Shown here in pieces: positions 24,201 to 31,045 of a stretch of 64,000 nt of DNA; position 1 is the first letter of the stretch, and each line of letters opens with the position of its first letter. A program made the translations under genes and the position numbers. The notes beneath the pieces are model-generated. The model ran no database searches. It saw nothing but the letters and a program-made list of their open reading frames with translations, and was not told the origin of the DNA. The DNA is from Flaccisagitta enflata (Eukaryota; Chaetognatha; Sagittoidea; Aphragmophora), in assembly GCA_965153355.1 (NCBI GenBank), contig OZ231127.1:50282001-50346000 (forward strand), read 5' to 3'.

Positions 24201-24314
24201 CATCCTCCATATTTGCGGCATTCCTCAGGTGCATAACATTGGCGCGGTCTTCCTGCAATTGTTTTAGTGCCAACATCCGAGCAGTGAGAATCCAAGTCGA
24301 CGTTCTGCTGTAGC
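653..24314 (-). CDS. F-BAR protein of the ARHGAP29/ARHGAP45/GMIP type, 5' and middle part (12 exons, incomplete at both ends)
   Basis: Seen: twelve minus-strand segments, each with AG before and GT after, join in compatible phases into 467 codons without a stop. Exons 5'->3' are 24314-24172, 13993-13837, 12575-12459, 12030-11967, 10861-10789, 10280-10190, 9630-9465, 3948-3790, 2453-2339, 2238-2121, 2012-1948 and 787-653. Residues 1-320 are acidic and linker-like with amphipathic stretches. From about residue 335 the sequence reads as an F-BAR/FCH domain ([30 protein letters not shown]). Known: in this family the F-BAR domain bends or binds membrane and is followed by C1 and RhoGAP domains, which would lie left of the window. 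Inferred: a cytoplasmic membrane-associated regulator of Rho signalling. The first exon here starts with two bases of a split codon, so the start codon lies further right. A different F-BAR family is possible. Confidence 0.75.
953..1020. repeat. (AATG)n microsatellite
   Basis: Interrupted AATG/GAATGA tetranucleotide repeats. Confidence 0.9.
1043..1544 (+). mobile_element. Dispersed element with GGTGCTTCRCATAG inverted ends, copy 1
   Basis: About 500 bp, starting GGTGCTTCACATAGC and ending CTATGCGAAGCGCCC. The interior matches 30323-30819 in the opposite orientation along its whole length (for example CGGAAGATGAA and ATCCCACTGCAATATAC segments). It lies in the F-BAR intron between exons 11 and 12. 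Confidence 0.7.
1680..1835. mobile_element. TTAA-flanked MITE
   Basis: A 156-bp element between TTAA sites (1676-1679 and 1836-1839) with terminal inverted repeats GGTGTGTCTGCATT / AATGCAGACGCACC. The interior has repeated ATATCCGGATATT palindromes. TTAA target duplications are typical of piggyBac-type transposition. Confidence 0.7.
1948..2012 (-). CDS. F-BAR gene, exon 11
   Basis: 65 nt, 2-base entry and phase 0 exit. The acceptor is ctgtaattag and the donor is gtgatt after AAG. It encodes a Gly/Asp/Ser loop ([20 protein letters not shown]) which, with the next exon, gives LPFKDVYSNAF. That is the position where F-BAR domains carry an LP.. aromatic motif before the next helix. Confidence 0.72.
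2121..2238 (-). CDS. F-BAR gene, exon 10 (F-BAR helix, IEKRA motif)
   Basis: 118 nt, phase 0 in and phase 1 out. The acceptor is cttgattcacag and the donor is gtgtgac. It encodes [20 protein letters not shown] and then [10 protein letters not shown]. This is the diagnostic F-BAR/FCH helix: an aromatic residue, I-E-K/R-R-A, LE, Y-A/G-K, L..LA. It is the best single piece of evidence for the gene's identity. Confidence 0.88.
2339..2453 (-). CDS. F-BAR gene, exon 9 (start of F-BAR region)
   Basis: 115 nt, 1-base entry and phase 0 exit. The acceptor is a textbook ttatttttttgcccccag and the donor is gtaaatgg. The segment [20 protein letters not shown] aligns by eye with the stretch just before the F-BAR core of ARHGAP29/ARHGAP45 (an acidic residue, a hydrophobic helix, GG/NGV, then AK). 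The intron before it is almost entirely the 17-bp satellite array. Confidence 0.82.
2624..3240. repeat. 17-bp satellite (ACTGACAGACAAGACAC type)
   Basis: About 36 tandem copies of a 17-bp unit. Variants occur in contiguous blocks: ...AAGCGAC, then ...AAGAGGC, ...AAGACGC, ...AAGACAC, then ACACACAAGAC and ACTGACTGACAAG. It lies wholly inside the 1.3-kb F-BAR intron between exons 8 and 9. The long open frames it creates are not genes. Confidence 0.9.
3241..3705. repeat. Irregular ACACACTGACAGATAGA repeats
   Basis: Degenerate continuation of the CACTGACAGA array with units of about 20-30 bp (CACACACTGACAGATAGACA type), filling the rest of the same intron. Confidence 0.8.
3790..3948 (-). CDS. F-BAR gene, exon 8
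   Basis: 159 nt, 1-base entry and 2-base exit, fitting exons 7 and 9 exactly. The acceptor is gactcttctaccggcag and the donor is gttagt. It encodes [20 protein letters not shown] and then a helical tail ([11 protein letters not shown]). Exon 7 could also join exon 9 directly in frame, so this exon may be a cassette exon. The 5.5-kb intron before it holds an inverted repeat pair. Confidence 0.65.
4045..4680 (+). mobile_element. Element with CCGGAAACGG decamer array, copy 1
   Basis: It starts AGTAGGTAGCAGAAAG and runs through ATCATGGCCAGCAAATGGCC and AAAGTGCCACGTGCGTCA. It ends with about 11 tandem copies of the decamer CCGGAAACGG (with GAGAAACAGC variants) at 4538-4650. An inverted homologue is at 8270-9222. 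Confidence 0.65.
5126..5279 (+). repeat. Palindrome-tailed repeat (PTR), diverged copy
   Basis: PTR pattern: AACAAGGCCGGATACACGGC at the 5' end, then AGTCGCGTGCGGGTGGGCAG and a GCTCAAAAACGCC-like middle. Next come ACCGACC/ACGGAC tandem steps, and the 3' end is GTAGAGTCGCGTGCACGCGACT-like followed by AAAAA. Here the tail palindrome is imperfect (AGTCGCATAGCACGCAACT). Confidence 0.75.
5519..5735 (+). repeat. Half element: GGGCAGCGGCCCC end plus 20-bp array
   Basis: TTGGGCAGCGGCCCCGAAGG and GATGACCTATGCTTTCACAC are followed by about seven tandem copies of a 20-bp unit (AGGCCCAAATCCCAGCCTAG type). No right inverted end is present. Confidence 0.75.
6672..7862. mobile_element. 1.2-kb fold-back element with TA duplication
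   Basis: The ends CAGTACGATGGGAGCAATGA and TCATTGCTCCCATCGTACTG are inverted, flanked by TA on both sides. The inversion extends through CTGGAGGATAG/CTATCCTCCAG and further in, with other inverted segments, so most of the element folds back. TA duplication and CAGT ends suggest mobilisation by a Tc1/mariner-type transposase. No transposase ORF is present. Confidence 0.75.
7875..8065 (+). repeat. CTCGCT-rich dispersed repeat, copy 1
   Basis: The segment with GTCGCTCACTACGTTCGTTC, repeated CTCACT/CTCGCT motifs, then GGGACTGTTGAAATT and GAGATCGCG. It resembles 42250-42470 in the same orientation. Confidence 0.6.
8270..9222 (-). mobile_element. Decamer-carrying element, copy 2 (inverted)
   Basis: Read on the minus strand it starts AGTAGGTAGCAAAAAAGC and follows the copy at 4045 in order, with an extra middle part. 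It ends with 10-bp CCGGAAGTGA-type repeats (8275-8335 on the plus strand). With copy 1 it brackets 3.6 kb in a single F-BAR intron. Confidence 0.65.
9465..9630 (-). CDS. F-BAR gene, exon 7
   Basis: 166 nt, 2-base entry and 2-base exit. The acceptor is cctctcttgcccaccag. The donor gttcgag is unusual but is identical to the donor of exon 12. It encodes an Ala/Ser/Leu-rich helical segment ([20 protein letters not shown]). Confidence 0.7.
9926..10172 (+). repeat. PTR copy
   Basis: ACAAGGCCGGATACACGGCC at the start and AGTCGCTTAGCCAGCGACTA at the end. The middle has duplicated GGGTGGGCAGGGGC steps. The tail palindrome is diverged but still self-complementary at its arms. It ends 18 bp from the donor of F-BAR exon 6. 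Confidence 0.75.
10190..10280 (-). CDS. F-BAR gene, exon 6
   Basis: 91 nt, phase 0 in and phase 1 out. The donor is a perfect gtaagt and the acceptor is ttgatgtag. It encodes [20 protein letters not shown], a helix with heptad-like leucines. A palindrome-tailed repeat ends 18 bp from the donor. Confidence 0.7.
10389..10450 (+). repeat. Possible single end of a pogo/Tigger-like element
   Basis: TACAGTTGAACCCCACTCTA resembles the CAGTTGAACC-type terminal repeat known from pogo/Tigger elements. No partner end was found nearby. Confidence 0.25.
10789..10861 (-). CDS. F-BAR gene, exon 5
   Basis: 73 nt, 1-base entry and phase 0 exit. It bridges the otherwise incompatible phases of exons 4 and 6. 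The donor is ACAG/gtaaaag. The acceptor is aaaaaag after a strong pyrimidine tract, with the adenine run making it less certain. It encodes a linker ending WSTTIQ. This is the weakest exon of the chain. Confidence 0.5.
11967..12030 (-). CDS. F-BAR gene, exon 4
   Basis: 64 nt, 2-base entry and 2-base exit. The acceptor is ttaatttcag and the donor is gtgaga. It encodes a short Asp/Asn/Ser linker ([20 protein letters not shown]), as expected for disordered sequence. Confidence 0.6.
12459..12575 (-). CDS. F-BAR gene, exon 3
   Basis: 117 nt, 2-base entry and phase 1 exit. The acceptor is strong, with a long pyrimidine run ending cttcttctctcag. The donor is gtaaaa. It encodes an amphipathic helix-like segment ([20 protein letters not shown]). 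Similar helices precede the F-BAR domain in the ARHGAP29/45 group, but that comparison is from memory. Confidence 0.7.
12782..12977 (+). repeat. PTR copy
   Basis: AAAGGCCGGATACACGGCTG, AGTCGCGTGTGGGTGGGCA, and the tail AGTCGCGTGCACACGACTAA with one arm mismatch. Confidence 0.8.
13020..13150. repeat. TTTTTATGAATGAATA-type tandem repeat
   Basis: AT-rich tandem repeats built from TTTTTTATGAATAAATATA and TATGAATG steps. Confidence 0.7.
13406..13740. mobile_element. 335-bp fold-back MITE
   Basis: TA-flanked, with ends GGGTGACTGAAAATATGGTC and GACCATACTTTCAGTCACCC. Inner inverted segments (GTTTACTCATGGCCGCAACC and its complement) show that most of it folds back. An open frame across it is a by-product. 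Confidence 0.75.
13837..13993 (-). CDS. F-BAR gene, exon 2
   Basis: 157 nt, phase 0 in and phase 1 out, matching its neighbours on both sides. The acceptor is atggtgcag and the donor is gtgggt. It encodes a His/Asp/Glu-rich acidic stretch ([20 protein letters not shown]) followed by a hydrophobic VVVMIP segment. The previous intron is about 10.2 kb and contains a 4.1-kb palindrome. Confidence 0.65.
14216..14630. repeat. (CA)n arrays with a ~24-bp ACACAAAATCATAAATAC array
   Basis: Two pure CA runs (about 14216-14295 and 14555-14610) enclose units containing CTTACAAATACACAC and then about six units containing AAAATCATAAATACACAC. Confidence 0.9.
15000..15215. repeat. CAATCACAAATACACA repeats and (CA)n
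   Basis: Degenerate CCAATCACAAATACACAC units (the same motif as the array at 23400) run into a pure CA run at 15121-15200. Confidence 0.9.
15328..15744. mobile_element. 417-bp TA-flanked element, CACTCTTT ends, copy 1
   Basis: TA on both sides, with ends CACTCTTTATTTTA and AAAATAAAGAGTG. Subterminal repeats contain GTCCTTA and CTGAGGCTG on one arm and the complement on the other. It has the same length and layout as 45895-46311. Confidence 0.7.
16195..16500. repeat. 15-bp GATGAAGACGACGCC minisatellite
   Basis: About seven near-perfect 15-bp units at 16305-16395 lie within a wider GATGAAGACGA-rich stretch. It reads open on both strands (MKTTP repeats), with no splice or start context that would support a gene. 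Confidence 0.85.
17520..17607 (+). repeat. PTR 3' half inside palindrome arm
   Basis: CCAACCAACAGAG steps and the perfect tail AGTCGCGTGCACGCGACT with AAAAA. The mirrored, more diverged copy is at about 19783-19850 on the other arm. Confidence 0.75.
19432..19514. repeat. (CA)n microsatellite
   Basis: About 40 CA dinucleotides in the right arm. The left arm has only a short GT-rich trace at 18012-18035. Confidence 0.95.
21066..21275. repeat. (GT)n then (GA)n compound microsatellite
   Basis: GT/GC-interrupted dinucleotides at 21066-21195 are followed by a pure GA run at 21207-21272. Confidence 0.95.
21310..21458 (+). repeat. PTR copy
   Basis: ACAAGGCCGGATACACGGCA start, short middle, tail AGTCGCGTGTCCGCGACTAA. 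The centre is changed but the arms are intact. Confidence 0.8.
22582..23199. mobile_element. 618-bp fold-back element with TA duplication
   Basis: TA-flanked, with ends CAGTACCTTCCGAGCAAACC and GGTTTGCTCGGAAGGTACTG-like. The two arms of about 300 bp are inverted along their whole length (TTCAAGGAATTAAGTATCTT, TGATGTCTTCATGCA, GAGCTGTTCTTGTAGTCTAG). It is nearly a perfect palindrome. Confidence 0.8.
23345..24160. repeat. 22-bp AACCAATCACAAATACACAC-type array
   Basis: Ten or more regular 22-bp units at 23430-23650, then ACTACCAATCACAAACTACA variants, then degenerate remnants ending in (AAAC)n. It abuts F-BAR exon 1 (24172). Confidence 0.9.
24172..24314 (-). CDS. F-BAR gene, exon 1 in this window
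   Basis: 143 nt, entering with 2 bases of a split codon and leaving in phase 0. The acceptor is gttgtacag and the donor is gtaact after GATGATTCG. It encodes a helix-prone piece ([20 protein letters not shown]) followed by an acidic end ([13 protein letters not shown]). An upstream exon is required by the entry phase and was not found. The exon sits at the edge of a CA-rich 22-bp array. Confidence 0.6.
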
Positions 24315-24319
24315 CTGTA

Positions 24320-26370
24320 CAACAGTGTACTAGTTATCGAGGAGCGTTTGAAAATATCAAACTGTAGTTTTTTTTTAATCGATTGCTAGATCATCTAACA
24401 CACGCACACTTCTTCGGCGCAGTTTTTTTTCCAAAGTTTACGATTATCACAGCACCAGTCCTTCATTTCAACGTCATTTCAGGATTATGCATCCGCTAAA
24501 TCCGCAGTTTTTAATCCCACTCCGATCCAACTCCTCCCTTGCTCAATAGATTTTTTCTTCTTTCTGAGAGTGAGAGAAGGGGAAATTAGAACAAACGATA
24601 GAGAAAGAAAATAAAAGTTTTCCCCTCAAATCGCCCAAACGGAGCTGGGAGATAGTATCAATTCGGAAGCTACGAACGGAGCCGAGATTGAGAACGCATT
24701 AGATTTTGGAGAGAAACCTCCAAGGATTTTAGAAAGAAAAGATATTTGAGATTGACGTCAGTTCCCGAGGGGGTATTCGAATCCCACTTTTTTTTCTCAG
24801 GAAATCGCAAATTCCCCCAAGATTTGGCACGGCAACTGTGTGCTTATAAATTTCGAGATTATACTTATCCTCCCCGTCCTCAGTGCGGTTTCAAATATGA
24901 AAGGGACAGGCGGACCAACTGAATTGATTCGCACGCAACGACTAAAAAAGGAAGTTCATTATGAAAGGAAGTTCATTGTGAAAGCAAATTTAAGATCGCT
25001 GACCGCTTGGTGCTCACTAATGATCAATACAGTAGATTTGCACGTAGAATTAGCGAGTACAAATTAAATTTAAGATATTTTTCACATTTGTCTGTGTCTT
25101 TCTGCGGTGGAGATAACAAACAAGAACAACCTTGATAAAAACAGCCGTGTGAACTGGTGACGACCCAGTTAAACTGATTAAGGGTTGATTTATGTCCCGG
25201 CGTACACTGACATGAGATTATCAGAGCGAGGAAAAACAGGTTTTAAAAATTTGATCCTTTCAAAAGACCGACAGTTTCCTTCTTCGGCACGAGACGGACA
25301 AAGAATCTTTCTTATCCAAAGAGTTAGTGGTTACTTATTCCGATGAAGATAATTTACGTTTATCAACATAATTGGTTGACAAGTAAGAAATAAAACTTTT
25401 ATAAAGAATATAGATTTTGAAAATGAAAAATTATTAGTCGATGACATGCCACGTATATTTCATTAATTTTACACTAGATTTTTCAAGGTTAGGTAGCGAA
25501 GAAAACAGTCGAAAATTTTAATGTCGAAGGACGAGAGTCATAGGAAGGCAAAAAACTTCGAGCGATGCCCGTATCAGACCAATTCTGAGCATGTGTGGTC
25601 CCGCAACAGATTTGATAAAATAATTTTGTGTTCTTTTGTTTGACATTTCGTGATTGAAATTGGAAAGGCGGGGCGATAAATCAGTTACCAACTTTCTTTT
25701 CTAAATCGAAATGTATTCACGATCTCGCCATTTATCGGCGGTAACGAGTGATTAAGGAAAAAGATTATGACGCAGAGCAAGATCAGCCATGCAGATACCA
25801 TTCATATAGGTAAAAAAAATGATCATTGAATTGAAGCTAACCAATATTTGATTATCATCAGGTAATGTATACTGATCACATTGCAAACAAAATTTATGCA
25901 AAATATTGATTTTTTAAGCTATTTATTGCTAAAAAGGTAATTCATTATTTAAAGATGAAATGTCAGAATAAATTCAAAAAATTTTATTTACAGTTTATTA
26001 TTATTTTATTAATTTTCATTTTTATTTATTTTCCATAAATTCGTTCGTAAATCATTTATAAAATCATTCATAAATGCAAATTTTCAAGATTTTTTTTACT
26101 TCCAAACTAAAGGAAAGTGTTGTTTTTTTTTGTTTTTTTTTTTGCTCTATAACAATGAAACATCATTTGTATATCTTGTTAATTCATTTATTTATTCATT
26201 CATTCATTTGTTTATTTATTCTATTCATTTAATTATCATTCTATTAATTCATCTATGAATCCATTCTTTCATCATATCTTTCATCATGTCATAATTTTCT
26301 ATAGCTATTAAAACCGTATCCGATATAACATGATGTATGTATTTGTCGTCATTTAATTTATTCTTTCAAC
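24320..26370. other. Stretch with no recognised feature
   Basis: AT-rich sequence searched by eye on both strands. No exon with convincing splice sites and no clear repeat was found. The missing 5' exon of the F-BAR gene could lie here or further right. Confidence 0.4.
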
Positions 26371-26371
26371 C

Positions 26372-26440
26372 ATCCATCCATTCATTCATTCATTCATTCA
26401 TTCATTCATTCATTCATTCATTCATTCGTTCATTCATTCA
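26372..26440. repeat. (ATTC)n microsatellite
   Basis: Tetranucleotide CATT repeats, nearly pure. Confidence 0.9.
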
Positions 26441-26749
26441 TATGTTCATTAATATTTACAAACATGCATTGACTTAATCACTCTCAGTCTATCCACTCAT
26501 GTGAAATTGATTCATGTCATTTCATTCATCCATTTAATCAAGTGTAAATCTAATTGTCCGAAACGTTGACAAGTCATCATTCACTAACTCTGATAGTTTA
26601 TCCAGTAACCAAAAAATATCAATCTTGAGGAGCATATGACAAACCAACTCACTAGGAGTAAAACACTAAGAAAATCAGCTGAAATTTTTGGATCATTGGA
26701 ATTTTCAAAAAAAAAAAACAAAACAAAAAAACAATGATGCATAAATAAC

Positions 26750-26970
26750 AAGGTTGGATACTCGGCCAATAAGTAGTCGCCTGCAGGTGGACAGGGGCAG
26801 TAATGCTGGTTGGCAGGGGCACTATGAGAGAGGACGGGAGCTGTTTTGTAGCTGAGCAGGGGCAGTAATACTCAGAAAAAAAGCTTTTCCAATCGATTTA
26901 ACGCCATCAAAATTTTCGGCCGGAGCAACTGTACCTCCCAAGGAAGAGTCGCAATTGGCTAAAAAAAAAG
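26750..26970 (+). repeat. PTR copy, diverged
   Basis: ACAAGGTTGGATACTCGGCC start, repeated GGACAGGGGCAGTAATGC middle, and tail GTCGCAATTGGCTAAAAAA. It runs directly into an AAAG array. Confidence 0.6.
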
Positions 26971-26975
26971 AAAAA

Positions 26976-27051
<76 letters not shown>

Positions 27052-27138
27052 GACAGACAGATAGTTTGATTGATAGATAGGTAGATAGACAGAATGAAGA
27101 CCGAATGAAAAGAAAAAAATATAAGGCAGAGAGAAATA

Positions 27139-27224
<86 letters not shown>
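26966..27224. repeat. (AAAG)n and (GA)n microsatellites
   Basis: AAAG tetranucleotides at about 26966-27050 and a GA run at about 27140-27224, with GATAGATAG between. Confidence 0.95.
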
Positions 27225-27227
<3 letters not shown>

Positions 27228-27234
27228 CGTGGAG

Positions 27235-27388
27235 ATGGGGAGTAGCCGTGTATCCGGCCTAGTTTTAGGTCTTTTGGCGGTTTTTACATCACTGCCCCTG
27301 CCCAATTGCTTGAGTGGCCTTTTATGTCTCTGCCCCTGCCCACTAGCCCGAGACTTGGAGAGCCGTGTATCCAGCCCTTTTTCCTTTA
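27235..27388 (-). repeat. PTR 5' pieces, tandem
   Basis: Two minus-strand pieces with AGCCGTGTATCCGGCC-type ends and CTGCCCCTGCCCA middles. There is no tail palindrome. Confidence 0.6.
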
Positions 27389-27389
27389 C

Positions 27390-28800
27390 CAACTGTGTCA
27401 TCAGTATGTTGTTTAAATGATCATTACCTTGTCTTGCGAACTTAGTTCTTTTCTAAGGAAAATCATAGGAAAATTGAATAAAACTGTGATATAACTAATT
27501 CACTGAGAATTTCAAATTTGCATAGAAAATGACAATTTCAAAAAAACAAAAACATACCGGGCTAGCCATTTGTAATACGGAGGCCGGTATGTTTTCAAAA
27601 ATGCAAAAATTTTATATTTCTTTTAGATTTGAAATTCTCAAAATTGAAAATAATATTTTAGAAATTGTGAAAATCAATCAAAAATCTTCTTGAAAATCTT
27701 ATAAACCTAGTTAGATAACGCTCACAAGGTGCAAACTGACCAGTAATGCTGTTTTACGTGTAACTACACTATAACCTATCAAACAGGCCCACTCCCTTAT
27801 GATTTCATAGCCATTTTACATTGTAATACTCAAAATTCACAAATACTTAAAAAGTCATTGTCATTGTGACCTCTGCTTTGCGGAATTAACTTACGGCCAT
27901 GATACAAGTCCGGGAGCCTTCAAACTTTTTTTGTAGCACAAAATATACTATAATTGGGCGTAGGTCTAATCATTTGGGTGTCACCAGTATTGGCAAAGAT
28001 GTACCATGTGGTTTGCTAAATGGCACAGTTTGGCCTTGGCACTCAGTTTTCTTGTGAATTCCTCGATTTCTAAACAGTTTTGACCTGCCTAGCACCATTA
28101 CCACGGCTTAATATTGTTTTTTTATGGTTAAATTATCTGTTATTAGGTATACTAAGTTTAATTCTATGGGCCAATTTATCACATGGAAATAGATAAGATT
28201 GGTAAGGGGCCATAAATTCAAACGACTGAACTCTGACGGCCGGATTTTGCTCTGCGTCTTATGTTCATGTATCAAATGCTAACATCTATCATTTCTGTTT
28301 TTGCGATCCCACCCTGACAGCCGCCGCGCCGATCAGGAGCAGCATTTTATGGATGTTCCGGGTGAATATTTTAATTTTAACCATCATGACATGGAATCGT
28401 AGTTAAGCGCGTGTGGGCAGGGAGCGTGAAAGCTTCACTGAGAAATGTGATCGATCAGTGGGTTAGTTCGCGTTAATCGTTAGTCTAACTTGGATCTTCC
28501 TTAAGACGGGGGAATCATGGAGAGAATAAGAACGTAACTCCTGACCAATAAAGGCGACCAGAAAAAAGTAAACCTGGCAATTCCCAGTTTAACATTTCCT
28601 TTTTTTTCTTTTTGTTTATAACCCCTCAACCCCCACTTCAAACATTCACAACCACAGCAAAGCACAGCATTCTAAACGCGCATCTATATAATTGTATGAT
28701 AAACTTCAGATAAACTATATGGTAAACTCTTTTCTATTTGTCATTGTATACAATAACAAATGGAAATTTTTCTACAAAGTTCTAATTCTGTAACTAAAAA
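27390..28800. other. Stretch with no recognised feature
   Basis: AT-rich, no supported exon and no clear tandem repeat. Confidence 0.4.
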
Positions 28801-28921
28801 TCAACAAGTGACGTGGTGTCACGATATCATTGTAAATGGGTGGGCAGGGGCATCCAACCCCAATCTACACCAACTCCCACACGGCCACACACAAACATAC
28901 AAAAAAATATCCAAACGCTGT

Positions 28922-29122
28922 TTTTAGTCGCGTGCACGCGACTCTACAACCCGCTCTGTCCGTCTGTCGGTCGGTCCGTTGGTCACGCTTAGTTTTTTTT
29001 TTTTGGCGTTTAAGGGCGGTTTTGGGGTTACTGCTCCTGCCCAACTACTTGATTGGTCAATTTCATCACTGCCCCTGCCCACCTGCACGCGACTAGGGTA
29101 GCCGTGTATCCGGCCTTGTTTT
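28922..29122 (-). repeat. PTR copy, near-canonical
   Basis: Minus strand. The perfect palindrome AGTCGCGTGCACGCGACT lies at 28926-28943, followed by GTCGGTCGGTCC steps, a TTTTTTGGCGTTTAAG middle and TGCCCCTGCCCACCTGC. It ends GTAGCCGTGTATCCGGCCTT. A good reference copy for the family. Confidence 0.85.
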
Positions 29123-29431
29123 TCACTTTTTGACTCAATCATTATGGACGGACAAACGGACTGACATACTGACTGACGGATAAAGCCTCAAAGAGTTGTG
29201 TGTCCGTAACTAAAAATCAAAAACAAATTACATAGAGACATTACTGGTACATTACTGGTACTATTCAAAAAAGGATATCGCTTTCGTAGCTTTGAATTTG
29301 AAATAAGATATCGTGCTAAACAAATTTTAAACAAATTGAAAAATTGTTTTTTTACATCTGAAACAGTCATTTCTAGGGTTACAATCCTGCATTCGACTTT
29401 TAAATGTGTGGTCTGCCATTAGTGAATCTAA

Positions 29432-29571
29432 AAAGGGCGGATACACGGCAGGACTGTCACGTCGGGGTGGGCAGGGGCATTGATGCAAAAATCGCTTGAA
29501 ATTCAGAAATGTGACGGACGGACGGACGGACGGACCAACAAGGTGAAGTCGCAGGTCTGCGATTAAAAACG
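29432..29571 (+). repeat. PTR copy
   Basis: GGGCGGATACACGGCA start, GGGTGGGCAGGGGCATTGAT, (GGAC)n steps, tail AAGTCGCAGGTCTGCGATTA. Confidence 0.75.
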
Positions 29572-29847
29572 AAGAAAAATTAAACAAGCAACCGATAGTT
29601 GTTATCCTTGATTTGATGGTTCTTATACATACAATGGGCCTCATTTGTTCCTCTTTTGAGGAATACTCAATGTACATCATCGATGGCGTAATAAATTACT
29701 CTCTGACGCCCGATAAGATTGAGTCTTTTTTTTTTAATGAGTTTTGTTTGTAAAAGACTTGGTTGTTCATTCGACATCGAAAGAAAGTGGATGGACCGAT
29801 AAGCCTGATAAGTCTTAATTGTAGGAATGGTGGGGGGCTTTTAAGAA

Positions 29848-29975
29848 AACAAGGCCCGATACACGGCAACCCTAGTCGCGTCCGGGTGGGCAGGAGCAGT
29901 GCTGGAGAAGGTCATCTGGGCATCTGGGCAGGAGCCTTATGCTCCCTAAGCTCAATAGTCGCAAAAGCGTTAGAT
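29848..29975 (+). repeat. PTR 5' half
   Basis: AACAAGGCCCGATACACGGC and AGTCGCGTCCGGGTGGGCAG are present; the 3' palindrome is missing. It joins a GGGCAGCGGCCCC-type element downstream. Confidence 0.7.
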
Positions 29976-30033
29976 GGTCAGCGGTACCCGTCCCCTGCTT
30001 AAGCAGGTTGTGGTTGAAGTTCAGGGGGGAGCA

Positions 30034-30953
30034 GGGCAGCGACCCCAATGGGGTTGATGACCTATGCTTTCACACATATGTGGAATTTTCTTCTCCTCCT
30101 CCTCCGCACCCCTTCTCCTCCCCCCAGCCTCCAAGCTCATATCTCAGCCTCTTGGCCCATATACCAGCCTCTTGGCCCAAATCCCAGTCTTGAGGCCCAA
30201 ATCCCTTGAGGCTGGAATTTGGGCCTTGGGGTTGGGATTTGGGCCTTGAGGTTGGGATTTGGGCCTCAAGACTGGGATATGGGCCAAGAGGCTGAAATAT
30301 GGGCCTCGAGGCTGATATATTTGCGTGCTTCGCATAGCAAAAAATTTGATTTTCTTCTCATCCCGCTAACCCAACATGGAGTGAAAAAAATCATGAAGAT
30401 GACCGTTTTCTTTTTCTCAAAATTCTTTCATCTTCCATTTTTGTTTTGGCCTTAAAGTTTACTCAGAATTCCCAGAATTCAGCAAAATCCTGTGTAGGAA
30501 CAATTATTAGTTTTAGAAGATCATGATTTTTGTGAAAATAAATTAAAATATCAGAGCATAAGTAATGTAAGAGCTTGTGAAAATGCAAATTAACAATTCT
30601 TTATAGAGAAGAAATATATAAAAGCTAATTCAAAGAAGATTAGCATACTTTTTTATCCCACTGCAATATACAAATTAGGCTCTCAAAAACAATTTTCTAA
30701 AAAACGGAAGATGAACAATTTTTGATAAAAGAAAAATGGTAAGGGTCCTAAAATTAGCCATTCCACATTAGGTAAAGAGGATGAAAAGAAATAAGCAACT
30801 TTTGCTATGTGAAGCACCTAACTGAGATATGGGTCTGGAGGCTGGGGGGAGGGGGGGGGGTACAAAGGAAAAGAGGGAGGAGGAGGAGGAGGAGGAAAAA
30901 ATTCCCTATATGTGTGATAGCATAGGTCATCGACCCCTTCGGGGCCGCTGCCC
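30034..30953. mobile_element. Inverted-end element with palindromic 20-bp array (reference copy)
   Basis: Left end GGGCAGCGACCCCAATGGGG, then GATGACCTATGCTTTCACAC. The right end is the inverse (GTGTGATAGCATAGGTCATC, CCCCTTCGGGGCCGCTGCCC). Between them are tandem GAGGCCCAAATCCCAGCCTC-type units whose orientation flips near 30208, so the array is itself inverted. The dispersed element 30323-30819 is inserted in the right arm. No coding potential. Confidence 0.75.
30323..30819 (-). mobile_element. Dispersed GGTGCTTC-ended element, copy 2
   Basis: Inverted copy of 1043-1544, with ends GTGCTTCGCATAGC and GCTATGTGAAGCAC. It is inserted inside the tandem array of a larger inverted-end element (30034-30953), splitting that array in two. 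Confidence 0.7.
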
Positions 30954-31045
30954 AAAAACCAAGAACAGGTCACCCAAGGGCAATATGTGGTCAGCGATAC
31001 CCGTTGCCCTGCTTACATGATTGTGAAATGGAGTGAGAGGAAGCA

